A DNA stretch of 64,000 nt from Fomitopsis serialis (lineage: Eukaryota; Basidiomycota; Agaricomycetes; Polyporales; Fomitopsidaceae). Shown one piece after another: positions 1 through 12,600 of the stretch. The stretch is from positions 186,001 through 250,000 of the forward strand of contig NW_025954988.1 in assembly GCF_022376445.1 (NCBI RefSeq), written 5' to 3'. A program made the translations under genes and the position numbers. Under the pieces are notes generated by a model. It did not search any database, was not told the DNA's origin, and saw nothing but the letters and a program-made list of their open reading frames with translations. The first letter of the stretch is position 1. Each line of letters opens with the position of its first letter.

Positions 1-405
1 TCTAACCGGGAAAGATTCAGCCATCTTGTCTGCAACCTTGAGAGGCATACGTACGTTGAAGAGACCGTGTAGTTTCACCACATGCCCGCCGTAATGGTCT
101 ATCAAGTCTCGCTGAAACTCTATACCTTCGGGACCACGGAACTGTCCCATGTTTCCTGACAACGGTGATATGACCCCATGGATTCTGTGATGTACAATCC
201 CTTAGAGAATCGATATCGCACCTTTCACCGCAGACTGTGATGATGGGCCGGGTAGGTTGTCCAAGGAAGTTCTGATGAAGCGCCATTTGACGAGGTTGTA
301 TATGGCAAGGCTGAGGCCGTATACCAACAGGCATTGGATGAGGAATACTATAGCACCCATGGTGGTCGACTGTGCAGGGACCAGGGAGGTTCCTATGGAT
401 GCCAC
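1..405 (-). CDS. Cytochrome P450, N-terminal part (runs off the window)
   Basis: This is the 5' end of a fungal microsomal cytochrome P450 (haem monooxygenase). The start at 405 gives a short N-terminus followed by a hydrophobic membrane anchor (residues about 16-40). Next comes a basic stretch and the proline-rich hinge NLPGPSSQS that precedes the P450 fold. Splicing out an intron at 221-156 (AAAG|GTGCG...GTCAG|GAAAC) joins SAVKG to GNMGQF, and the frame continues through HYGGHVVKLHGLF, a typical early P450 segment. A second intron begins near 55 and its AG falls at bases 3-2, so exon 3 starts at base 1 of the window. The haem-binding cysteine loop lies outside. The family is clear from the anchor and hinge; the CYP clan cannot be assigned and the substrate is unknown. 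Confidence 0.82.
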
Positions 406-2552
406 CGCGACCTGTCAGGGTTTATATACGATCATGGTAGTTTGCTTCCCAGTCCAGGCGCTTCGCAAGACATTCGCCGTTCTTTGATGACGCGCCGCCT
501 CGGTACAGCGACATAATTCCACAACGTCAGCAACAAGAGGTTAGTCAGTGGCGACGCGCCGGGAAAAGCCTCCGTCTCGGAGAAGTGGGTCTGCGCGGTT
601 ACAGCGGTTGCATGAGTGATCAAACCATTCAAATGTATGACAAAATGGACATACCGATCACCGACAATTTCCTTGATCCAGGCTATCATGCACATGGGAT
701 GTCCCGTGGGTCTTCCACGTATACAGCTGATGGTGTAGCGATCGATTACCCCCGGGCGCCGTACACACCGCAATGCCTAAGGTTCGAGGCGACTTGCGCG
801 ACCAATAACCGCAACAGACGCCAGCGCTCGACCCTACAGTAAGTGAAGGGTCATCTTGGAAGAGCTTGGATAACCATCTATGTGCACAACACCCAAGGAG
901 TGTAACGTTGCGAATGCTGTCGTTGTAGTCCCACGAGCATACGCTGAGGCACCGCGAGACATTGATCGCCCACCCTGCTAGCAGGTTGGGACGATCCACA
1001 ATCAGCAGCACTGAAGCTTAAAGACTCTGTTATCAGGCCTTCAGCGTTCGCGCGACACAGTGACAGCCTGAGAATAAAATCGTCACGAACGACTCGTCAG
1101 ACAACGCAAAGCCTATGTCCGGGCTTGCCAGTGAACGCACAAGTCAGCTAGAATGGCTGGAGTGTGCTTTCTACCTATTAGCAGCACGGGGGATACGAAA
1201 CGCGATGCATTCCTGGGATGGAACCGTCGATTGGATCCCTGACTCACATTTGAAATTCAAGAAGTGAATGGGACCCTTGCATTTAGGCGGCTGGGGACCC
1301 GTGTTCGATGATACTGAGCTAGAGGGGAACGCCAACAGCACTTACATGGTATTCCGATGTCCGTTGTCTGTGTCCCAACCGCCCAAGTCACCAGACGATA
1401 TTGCCCCAGACGACACTAATGGCTCAACTTGACGATGTACCGGTCCATGAATATCTGAATTGCCGACTCCTTTGACTGAGAATATCTGTCAGTGCTGACA
1501 GACAGTACTTCTAGTTAACGGAGTTGAGCCATTGCTTTCCAATCGGCCGAGACAAACAGAAAGCTACTCACATCTGGGACGACACAGCAGCCGAGCAATT
1601 CACATCTCCTGAGGCAACGCTCAATGTCTGCGCCATGCAGCGCACCATGCATGCGATGTAATTGCGTCTGAGCTGCATTCGATACTGACATCAGCACTCC
1701 ACCGCAATTTGAAGTAGGTATATTCTCGCGCGTGGTCACTACCGTACTCACCACCGAATCCACGAATGATAGCGAGGTAGGTCTCCAATTCGACACCAGA
1801 GTCGCATCCGGGTCTATACGTATACATGACCATTGACCATATGGCTTTCGTGCCGTGGCAAGCGACGCTGAGGATGCTATCTAGCCCCACTCCACCAGAA
1901 TCGGTGGTACGGCGTGTCGGTCGCGGCGTAGTCTCGCCTGGGCAGGTCATAGGCATTTGATCTTGTAAGGTGGGGGAGGGCAAGGGGTATCAGTGACCAC
2001 TTGGGAGTTGGGACTGACACGAGTGGAACGGTCACATGCTCCGAGGCGAGCCGCGAGGAAGCGCGACTCTGTTGACTCTATTCCTTCGACCTTCGACGGT
2101 CGCTTCACCGTATAGATGCACAACCGTGTATCATGAGCAACGGAGTACACAAGTAGGACAAGCACCTGAAGACTATGGGGCGATCCTCCTCGTCCGAAAT
2201 CAGACTACAGCGCTGGTTGAGAGCTGAGAGCAACTTGAACCCGCAGATTATTAAACTATCTGAGCCAGAGTTGACTTCAATTCCTCTGAATGAACGTTGA
2301 CGGCGGGTATATACAGTGTGGTATACTAAGATCCGATGCGATAACTTACAAATACTAAGTGCGACGTGTGTGCGTGCGTGCGACGAGTGCAATAGTCCGA
2401 TCCTAACGTACCAAGTAAGTAGTTCCCGTACGTGTACCAAAAAGCCTCTATAAGCAAACCTGGCTTCCCAGTCTAAGCCGCCGCCATCAGTAAGAGCATA
2501 CAGTATCAGTACCTCCCCATAAGATCACCTATCCACACAGGCCCTTCTCCTC
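406..2552. other. Gene-poor stretch with uninterpretable short ORFs
   Basis: About 2.1 kb between the P450 start and the end of the coiled-coil gene. Stops are frequent in all frames. Minus-strand open stretches at 432-773, 658-1011, 1515-1796 and 1621-1983 contain some hydrophobic or cysteine-rich segments, and a few possible GT...AG pairs could link them. No assembled product matches a family I recognise. The stretch could hold a degraded gene or two, or only promoter and spacer sequence. I see no repeat, tRNA or clear regulatory element here. Confidence 0.4.
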
Positions 2553-5500
2553 TTAGATCATCCGCTCAGTCTCCCTCTCCCGCCCCCAAGGCCGATGCAT
2601 GAACTCCTCCCTCGGACTGCCCGCCATATACGTCGGGTCATCCGCCGACGGGTCCAGCGCCGCCGTCGCCCACGACGACAGGTTCACACTCTGAAATAGC
2701 CCTCTTGACGCCGGCGACGCAGCGCGGACAACGCCCACGGGACGGGGAGAAGCCATGCGAACCCCCGTTGGCGTCGCCCGCCCGCCTTCGTCCACTTGGC
2801 GCGCACCCATAGGCGTATCTGGCGGCGACGGGCCCGCTGCATCCGTGACGGTCGCCTGTGAATCCGAGGCAGGCGGCATTCCACCGAAGCGGAAGGTCTG
2901 CATTCGCCTGCTGAGCGCCTGCAGTACGGAGTTCCTGTCCTGCGGTGTGGACGGATCGCCGAACGCCTCACGGCGTGGGCTACCCTGCTGGTCCCGTTCC
3001 CCGCCATGGCTCAGGAAGGTGCTGTGGATGGACGAATCCGACATCCCTCGATGGATCGACGTGCGCTCGAGTAATGCACCCAGCGTGTCCTCCTCTTCTC
3101 TGCGGTCCTGATCAGCATCGATCATGGCGTCGACCGTTCGCGAGAGCCGGCTGCTCGCTCGCCGCAGCGTCGCGGACCGCCCAATCGTCCCAGCCCCTGT
3201 TGTATTTGCCATGCTAGGCATTGGCGTCCCCCGCTGCGCCTTGGGGATGACGATCCACGGGTCAGGGTTGTCCTCTGGACGCGGTGCACCGGCGAAGATG
3301 CCCATGAGGTTACGAGATGGGTTGGGTGCATCCTGCACAGGCTTGTTGAGTAGGTGTTGCATCGACAGAATGCTGATGCTATCCTCGCGCTCTGGATGTG
3401 CGGAGTAGGTACTGGTGACCGAACGTCCCACGACCGTGCCACTGAACTCGACGTTGACGTTCATCGCCGAAGCAGACAAAACTGCTTCCCGTTTAGGGAC
3501 TATGCGTGACGGGACCCGACTAGGTGCGCGACCTCGAGCAGGTGGGGAGAGAGCACGGCTCGCGGCAGTCTCGCTGGGGTTTGCATTACCACCGGGAAGT
3601 CCAAGCAACTTCGAGATAGGCGCCATCCATCCGGAGGAAGCCTGGTTGTTGGACGTCTCCCCACCTCCAGGATTCTGTGCAACAGTCGCTTTGGATGGGT
3701 TCAGCGCCATCTCGCTAACCTTAACCGCTACCGACGGATCGAGGATCACGTCGTTCAGCGTCACCCGCATCTGGCCCATTTCCGAGAACATGTCCTTGAA
3801 TAGCTTGAAGAGAGCGCGCAAGTCCCGCCGCGAACACGTCATCATCGCCTTCTCGTCCTCCAGGAATGCGCGGAAGTGCGAGCGGAGCGTCGTGGCTTCA
3901 TGCAAGATGCTGCTCACGGTCGTGCGCGAAAGGTGGCTGACGTCGGCACCCAGGAGCCGCTGACGCTTGAGCCTGTTGGTCAGAGTGAGAGCATCTGCTT
4001 GGGTGAGCCTGTTCAGCAGCATGGTGACACGCTCCATGAGGATGCCAAGTGGACCTGATTGGCCGTCTGTCAGGGACGACGATTCAGATAGCCCGTCGTG
4101 CGACGACTGAGCGCTAGTTCGATCGCCGTATGTGGGAGGGATAGGTGAAGGTGCCAAGCTACCCGCTGGAGATCCATCTGTCTGCACACCGCGCGAACGG
4201 GTAAGGAGGAGTAGCGACTTCTGGGCACGGGTTCTTTCCGGGGACATTGGCAGGCCAACATGGCTCTCATCGTCCTCGTAGCTGTGATGAGAAGGGGTGT
4301 ATCGGTGTCGAGCGAAGGAGGTCCATTTTGTCTCTGAAGGGATTAAAGAGTCTGTCGGAGACAATGGCCGGCGCTCTGTCTCAGGTGTCAATGGCTCCTG
4401 TGCAGTTATTAGCAGGCATCGGCAAGTGAGCGGGCAGCCACTTACAAAACCACGTCTGGATAACCGCTCTACACTAACGGGTCTCCGGCCCAGATTGCCT
4501 TGCCTATGCCAGGTATGTAACATAGACCCACTAGGTGCAGTGCCCACATGGAATGTCGCAGAGAGAGGGGATATTGGGTCAGGAAGATCTGACTGTCCGC
4601 TACTTGTGTATCGGTGTCGCAGATATGATGCATCGCCAGCTCGCCGCTCCTCCATCTCTTCCTGAAGAGTATGAAGGTCTTCGCGGGCTTCGGTAAGGAG
4701 GTTCTGCAATTCAGCGTTATCACGTTTGAGCGCTTCGTTGTCCGCGACCAGCGACTCGAGCACTTTCATGACCTCGGTGTCATCAGTCTTCACAGCGTGT
4801 CCTAGTTGCTACAAGAAACCTACGATGAAGCGGACGCTTGATCATAATGGCTTACTACTCACCGACTGTTGCAATTGCTCTAGGCGTCGCCGGGCATCTG
4901 CTAAGACATCTTCCGACATCTGCTGCCTGTGGTTCCGCTGCATCTCTAAGTCTTCGCGAAGACGAGTGACTTGTGCTTGAAGCTTAGCTGCGTACAGATT
5001 CGACATGGTTACCAATGAATCGATCGTGCTTCACTCACCACACTTCTCTTTCAGAGTACTGATGCGCGATTCAGCCAAACGAGCTCTCTGAGTCGCGCTG
5101 TCGCGTTCCTGTTGCATGTCGTCCTTCTCCTGCAACGCGACAGCCAGGCGATTCTCCCAGCCCACTGAACGCGCGTTCTGCGCAGTCAGACGGGACACGT
5201 TGCTACGGGCCTCCTGCAGTTCTTGCACAGCAGCTTTGTTAGAGGACTCCAAGACTTCGCTGTTCACGAGTGCTTGTGTGAGGCGCTGATGCCGTCTTTC
5301 AATATACGCATCAGAAACGTAACTCCACTCTCACCTTCTCTAGGACTGCATTCTACCGACAAGGGATGAGGGCTCATGAAGCACGAGGGGACTGTCCAGT
5401 ACATACCTGCCTCACTAGATCAGCGACTCGTGCGTCGACCTGTTCCTCGCCGGATATTGTCTCGGTTAACTGGGCAGACGGTGCTACGGAAGCCGAGCTC

Positions 5501-5890
5501 TTCCATGACTAGTTACTCGGGAGCGCAGTAGTAGGTAGCACCATACACACCTCGCGACGGCGAAGGAAGGCTTCGTGCCTCTCGAGGAGAGCTTGCCCCA
5601 CCTCTTTGAGTCATGTTAGTGGCATCAAGGCGGGGCAGACACTGGGGAGTCAACCGACCTGCACTGAGTACCAGCCGACTCTCCATCTTGGCCTTCCATG
5701 CTAACCATGACTTGCTCGTCTGGCAGTCCTCCTTTCCACAGCAGCAAATGGCAATATCTGGAGGCTCCGGAGACGATCCACGCGAGAAGTTGGTCAACGC
5801 CAGTGTCAGGTCGTCGATATTATGTGTTACGCGCTGGAAGCTAGAGGACATCGGCGAGTCAGGTGTGGGTGGGCGATGTAGGAGGGCCAT
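2553..5890 (-). CDS. Large coiled-coil protein conserved in Agaricomycetes, function unknown
   Basis: Eight exons give 994 codons plus stop, in phase throughout: 5890-5659, 5603-5551, 5508-5407, 5352-5335, 5285-5039, 4987-4863, 4808-4446 and 4397-2553. The N-terminus has a cysteine-rich motif (CCCGKEDC) followed by WLAWKAKMESRLVLSAEVGQ. Then comes a long charged coiled coil (NAVLEKRLTQALVNSE; ENRLAVALQEKDDMQQERD; KVLESLVADNEALKRDNAEL). The C-terminal half is Ser/Pro-rich and probably disordered, except for a helical block around LLNRLTQADALTLTNRLKRQ. Exon 4 is only 18 nt. The last intron is 48 nt and free of in-frame stops, so an unspliced reading looks like continuous coding. I recall similar proteins throughout mushroom-forming fungi but know of no assigned function. 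A scaffold or cytoskeletal role is only a guess from the coiled coil. Confidence 0.8.
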
Positions 5891-6664
5891 TCTGTTTCGC
5901 TAGCGCAACGTGTTCTGGATGTGCCTATAAAGCACTGGCCCTCGTTGCAGACGGCTGTATGATGTGGGGACGCGGAGATGACACGACGACTCGGAGGTAG
6001 ATGAGAGCCCAAGTCTGGCCTGAGAATGGTGTAGTGCAATGTGTGACTGCGAGCAGCCGCGTTTGGTATCGGCCCAGCGATGCCTCAGAGGAGCCTCATA
6101 TAATATAGCTGCGTCCGTCCCGTCCAAAGTGGTCGACTGTGATGAGCCCGCTGTTCGCTTGGGAGATGCGGGTTGCTCTCCTCCGCCACTTTCGTGGTGC
6201 TCACCCCGAATAGGCATTTCACGTGGCGGAGGCGGTCAGTTCAGGATTTCAGTACCTCCGAGTCCACAGACACCGTCTTCACGAGAGATGTGCCGTATGT
6301 GTTCTTTCGAACATCTTGACGATTGATACGACACTAGCGAATAAGACCGAGTGTCCACACATTTGTGACCGAGAGAAGGGAATTCATTCCAACAACTATG
6401 CACGACAGCAGACAGGTGCTGGAAAGCAAAGTATGAGATGCAGCACAGTGGAAGCGAGATATCCTACAGAAAGCTAGTGCGATGACACCATTAAGTAGAC
6501 CCAAATGCTAGTCAGATTCATGACAATGTGAACAACGACGGGGGAGGGGGTTTATGGACGAAGTGCAGTATAAACTCTACCGTAAATAGTATGTGTTAAG
6601 TTAGATGCTTGAAAGACTATGCAAGACATGTTCCGTCACCAAATGCGTTCTCCTGAGACCCACA
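5891..6664. other. Intergenic: promoter side of the coiled-coil gene, 3' side of the RasGAP gene
   Basis: 774 bp between two minus-strand genes. It should contain the 5' leader of the coiled-coil gene and the terminator of the RasGAP gene. Short open frames on both strands have no protein-like character. There is a G-rich run near 6540. No defined motif could be assigned. Confidence 0.4.
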
Positions 6665-9600
6665 TCACTCGATAATCTTCATAACCAACTCCGAGATCCA
6701 ATTCATCATCTTCGTCGCATGACCTTGGTTCGGGGGCAGGAATTGGAAGCTGTTCGCCAAACCCTGCATCCCTTGCTCCTCTAGTGCGAAGAGATGGCTG
6801 CGACCTGGTCCGTGAGGAAGGCCGTCCTCGATGCTCAAGGACGACGCAGAGCCCGGCGCAGTCCCATTGCTTCCGGCATCGTGCACAGCTACTCTGAACA
6901 GGTTCGACACAGCGCACAAGATCGCTGGACTCGCGGAATTCGCGAAAGCTTCCTTGATCCTATCTTGCAGACTCTCGTACCTGGACAACACATCACTAAC
7001 ACAGAACATGTCAGACATAAGAAGGTACATACGCCATTGAGACCACGTCGGGGAAAGCATCAGCGATGTCCGACAACAGATTGCAGAACATTTGTGATTC
7101 CGTGTCGTCGCCTTGCGCTGTCTGCATGATTGCACCGACGAATGACGTTACGAAGAGGACCGTATTGACGTCCGACAGCCCCAGGAGAGCGAATGGGACT
7201 TTGAAGACCGGATCATCGTCACTACTTGCGGTCATCAAGCTATCCGACAACCAGGATGAATCGACTCCTGACTCTTCCAAAAGTCGCTTGAAGGTAGTTG
7301 TCGTTGTCGAGGTTGGGATCAATGCAAGGAAGTAGCCTAGAATCTGCTGGCACATAGGCGAGCCAGGCCCGTCGTCGGCGTGTTCGACTTCCCCGCATGA
7401 GCGGACAGTGGTCTTCATGAGCGTTCGTAATGCAGCCTCGGCCGGGTCCCTGAGGTTTGCGTGCCGGATGCCCTTGAAGATGACGGCGGCCAAGGAGAAT
7501 GAAAAGTTTGATTCGAAAGAAAGACCGAGGAGCTGGTCGAGTTGGCATGCTACGTCTTCAAGCGCCGCCCGGCCATCCAAGAGCGTGGCTGAGACACCCT
7601 TTTCCTCGAACGCACCCTGGCTGTCCATAACCTCGACGGTCTCGCGAAGCAGGTGAATGGCCTCCACATAAAGCACCATGTGGCTGGACTGAAGAAGAGC
7701 GACAGCGAGCCAGAAGAGTTGACAAAGATAGCGGGAATAGCGAGGCAAAGCGGGGACGACGTTACGGATGCAACGCAACATGCTCACGACCGATGTTGTC
7801 TCGTTTTCGCTCGACTGCGACAACGCCGTCTTGAAGGCGACCAGCATCTGGTACAGTAAATCATCGTCGACATCAGATGTCGCGAGGACACCCAACGCAA
7901 CGAAAGCACGAGTTTGCACGGCAGGGGAGAGTTGAAATGCTGACGACGTGATCAAGCTCATCCATCGCGCACGCCAGACGTTCAACAGGCCTATGAATGT
8001 GTCTCAGGTCAGCGATTTTTTTTTACGAAGATGACGCGACAAACCCTTGCTCCCCGCGATTGTCTCTAACACCCGTGAGAGGAATCGGACAAGGCTCTCC
8101 ATCGTATCGACGTATAGCTTGTCGCTGGGAGGGTCGAGGTTGACGTAGTCACTTGTGGGCGTTGGTCGCAGAAGCCCAAACAGTCGAAGCGTCTCCGGCT
8201 GCTCGCATTCGTTGATTAGTTGCTGAATATCTGGACTTGCCGCCGTGTCCGCCAGACGAGCTGTGTACAGTGCGTTCAGCAGGTTGACGACGATCCCGTA
8301 TACCGCCGTGCGGACGTAAGTCTGCCCTGTTGCTGCCGTGAGGGTGACGAGATGTACAGTCTCGGGTACGAAGAGCTGGCTCTGCACGACATTCTTGCAA
8401 TGATGACCTGCCACTAGGGCTAACCTGACCAAGCACGAGATTTCATTCCAGTGCACGTTGTCTGCAAGGCTTTTTGTTGGCTTCGTAGAGGTCTTGCCGA
8501 CGACCTTGCAGCATTGTCAATGTAATCACTCATCCTTGCGGCACGACTAGCTTACCTTGCGTAATCGGGACAGTATGCGACCTCGGACGTTGATGGACGT
8601 GATCGCACTCATAGTGTCCGCAACCCTTTCGCATCTGACGGATGCGACCCCGCCATCAACCGCGGCTCGCATTAACTCGTCCAGAACAGCATTGACGACA
8701 GGGCTGTCCAGTCTACCAATCTCCGCCCAGATGTACTTGAGCACCATGTTGTGAAGCTGGAAGGCGATCAGCAAAGCCGACAATATGCGTCTGATCTCTT
8801 ACCTCATTGTCTGCCATGGTCAGGTCAACTAGAACGCGGACGCAATCCCGGAACTTCGTAGTCGAGGGATCATAGTGCTTGCTTGTGGGGTCCATGAAGT
8901 ACGCTAGATTCCTCAGCCAAGGTGCCATGTACTGGATGCACAAGATCCGGTCGGGTATTGATTCCCTGCCCATGCTGGTCGATATCTCGGTCACGAAGTC
9001 AAGCGTGAGATGGGGCGCAAAGGTAGCTAAGCCTTCGCTCAGTTGGACCAAAAAGGGCTCTGGCAGTCCATTGACCAAGCTCGCTGCTCATATTGTAAGT
9101 AAAGATGTTGCACTCTGGCCAGAACGGAACGAACTTTTGGAGGCGACGAGCGGCTTCCCCTCGAAATCGAGATAGATGCAGACTGCTTGCAGGAGTTCAT
9201 TGGCCGCGATCCGCACATCCTCTTCGCGGGAGTTGACGCCGAGCATTCCAACATGCAGGAGTGTAGCGACAACGTTCGAAAACCGCGATCGCCGTTCTGT
9301 ACCTGGAAGTTGCACGCTCCGCATTGTGCTCTTAGCTGTTCGAATTGCCTGGAGAGCGCTCATGTAGATGTAGTCACTGACATGAGAGGGAGATGGCGCA
9401 CCTTTACAATGTTATCTCGCGCATGCGAAGAAAAGTACAAAGTAGCGCCGTGACGAATCTTGCGAATAATGAACTCGTGCGTCTCGTGGCCAGTCGAAAC
9501 GTTGTAGATGTCGTTCACATCCGAGAGTGCGATGATATCGGTGGCTCTGCAAGACATTGTACCTCCGATGGGCAAGGCTTTCAACTACCAGAATTTTGCT

Positions 9601-12600
9601 CGTAAGTCGCGCACAACCGATGGAGAATGCTTGACACACCGTCGTGATGCGTAGATGGCCTTGCGCAACTTCGAGGCTTACCGGTACCCGCATAGGGTGG
9701 GTATGTCGCATGGTAACTTCGTCAAATCGTGTACGAGGCTCAGACTCCAATGCAACTGTGAACAAAAACTCAACATGAGTCTAATTGGGGTAGCGTACGA
9801 CCTACGGGCATAGTCAAGTGCAGCTAGAGATGTTCCGTCCGGCAGATGATCGATGAGCTCTTCTACGGAGGAATATGTAGCGCACTCGCTAGAGAACTCG
9901 ATGCCTAGCGAGGAATGAGACAACTTACAAAATCGGTCGAGAGAGCTTACCAGAGGAAAGATTGTAGAGTCGCTTCAGATACTTCGTCGCGAGTTGGTTA
10001 GGGGTCAGGATGTGCGCTGTATCGAACCGGCGACGTATGTCAGAAGGTATGACCTCGTATGCGAACTTCAGCCATTGCAGAGGAAGTTGTGAGGCCAGAG
10101 TGAAACAAGTGAAGTCGAAGATGATATCGAAGTCTCGGTCTCCGTGTGACGAAGATGCGACAGTCTAGTAGTCATACCGTGAGTTGGTGAGACATGCAAG
10201 ACGCATATCCTTTACCTTGAAGATATAGAACAACAACAGCTCAATATCCAAGATTTCGACGTCTATCCGCGACACCGCTAGAACGAATATAGCCTAGTAT
10301 ACAACATCGTCAGCGAGGTTGAGCAAGTTTTACAGCGAACAAACCTTTGAAGACGTAGGTGTCGGAGTCTCGACAAAGAGGCCTTGCACCGAGCTTGTAT
10401 CCCTATACTCATACCTCGTCATCAGGTCCAGATACTCCGAATGCTGTTGGCTATCGGCGACAGTCAACCTTGGACCTTCCAAGGGTTGGCCCAGCTCGAC
10501 TAAGGCAGCACAAAGAGAATCCCAGATGCGCTTCGCATGTGCCGCTGCCATCTCGGCTGTCGCCGTTGCTGACAACTTCTCGGTAGTTGGCGGAGGCTTA
10601 GAGGTGCTCAGCAGCTCCTTGCCAACCCTGTCAGCGTGTTTTTCCAAGAAACGATGGAGAACAATCGTGTCCGTGTCGTCATACGTCGTATCCAGCCATT
10701 CTTCTGGTTCTTCCTCCTGGAAAGCCGGTCCCGTCTTCTGAGCAATCGTTAGTAAGAAATGCCTTCCCAACCTTCTGAAGGGCTTACATTGAGGTCGCTG
10801 AGGAATCTGGTCACATTCACGATGTTTTCCTTCAGGAAGTCGTTGAGCGCGATCATGTGTGGTTCCTTGCCAAAGAAAATATTGTTCGCTAAGTTTTGAA
10901 TGATCTTAGCGACCAACATGAGGCCACGGCGTAGAGCCCAGTCCTCCTTAGGGACATCAACGTCGATGATTTCCGGCGCGACTATAGCAGGCGAGATGAA
11001 TCTGGGAGTATCTATGAGATGCGGCTTGCAAACTGTATTCTAAGTGGGTCCATACCTCAGGAACATGAACGCTCCAACGGCCGCAAACTTCGCTTCAGGC
11101 CACACCTCGTTGCTACCGCAGAACACACGTCAGTCATTCTCCAATGATACGAGTCGAAGTCCACTTACACAACCTTGCGATATGCGCACAGACCTCTCGA
11201 AGCATACTGTAGACGGATTCTATGTAAGAAGGACGGTGCCCTTGCTGTCAACACTTACGGTGGAACAGCGGGAATCGAGGACAAGATGATTTGGAGGAAG
11301 GACGAGGTGATGAACTGGATGGTTTCACGATTTGCGGTGGCTATTTCTTCGCCAACCTTGGCTGGATCGAGCTCGTAGCCATGCCCCGGTGGCATTGAGG
11401 TCATGGTCTTGATGAGGGGTATGATGAGGCTCCGGAGGTAGTTGTAACCGTAGATGTTGGCGAAGGCGGACAGGAAGCGGGTACAGGTGGTATTGCCTCG
11501 GAACAAGGCCGTATCACTGTCTATAGTGCAGCGTCACGCAACTATACTCTAACCACTTATTCGATACTCACCTGTTCGACTGACTTCAAGGTCAATCATG
11601 TTCTTCAAAAGCGTCATCAGGGCTGAACGCGTGTCGAAGAGGTTGAGCATAACCGAGATGAGACTGTCCACTTCCGAGGCCGGACACACTTCGCAAATTG
11701 CTAGAGCAAGCGACAGCTACACATCAGTTAGCGGATAGTAGCGTAGTATGTGACAACCGCAGCTGCTTACATCTGGGCCTTTGACCAGCTGGCCAGAATC
11801 GTGAGTGACGTGTCATAAGCGCAACTGTGCACCATACCTCGCAAAGCCTGCTTTGGCGTGGAACTACAGTGGGTTGCTCCTGACTGTCCAGGGATATACC
11901 TTGCGGGAGCACCCGTGTGAAGACATAAGAGAAGATGACCCGCCTAGCACTGTCAACCTCATAGGCAAGCGGCAGCGAGTGCTTCACCCCAACATCAGGG
12001 TTCGCACTGACCAGCGCAGCATAGCCTGTGATGACGAGTTCGCGAAGCTCACCGTCCCGCTGCAACGAGCGCAACTTTGCAATGTCAATGCATTGTCATG
12101 CCATGAATTCGGAAGTTGGTATACTCACTCCCGGGACCGCTGATTTGTCAGTGGAACGATCGTCTGTCGGCTAAAGATTCGTTTGAGATAAATCCCGAAG
12201 AATGGTTCGTTGATTACGCACAGCCATGTCATAACGAGAACATTCCCAAGCTTTGAAGAGAACGCCGGTGTAACGAACAAACATCCGCGAGACAACGTGC
12301 GCTGCCTCCTCGCCTGTTGTGCCATCGGCGGCCTGGAGTTCGAGTCGATCGAATAGCTTCACGGCTGCACGAAAAGCGAGCAGATTGAGCTCTCTTTGTT
12401 GCGCCGCGAAACTATGATCAGACTTGGTCGAGTCAGTGCATAGTGTACAAAAAGTCTAAGCACGCTCCGCGCACCAAAGCAGGATCTTGAATCCACTCAG
12501 TGACTATGTCAGCTATCTTCTGCCTGTTACTACTGTCCTTCCGCATGGCAATCGACTCCCCCTGGCTGAACACGCCTTCGCATAGACTGCAGAACTTCAG

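Noticed and set aside
432..1011. A seven-transmembrane (DUF6533-like) protein on the minus strand
   Set aside because: Some hydrophobic segments suggested it, but no in-phase splicing gives several membrane helices or a recognised motif.
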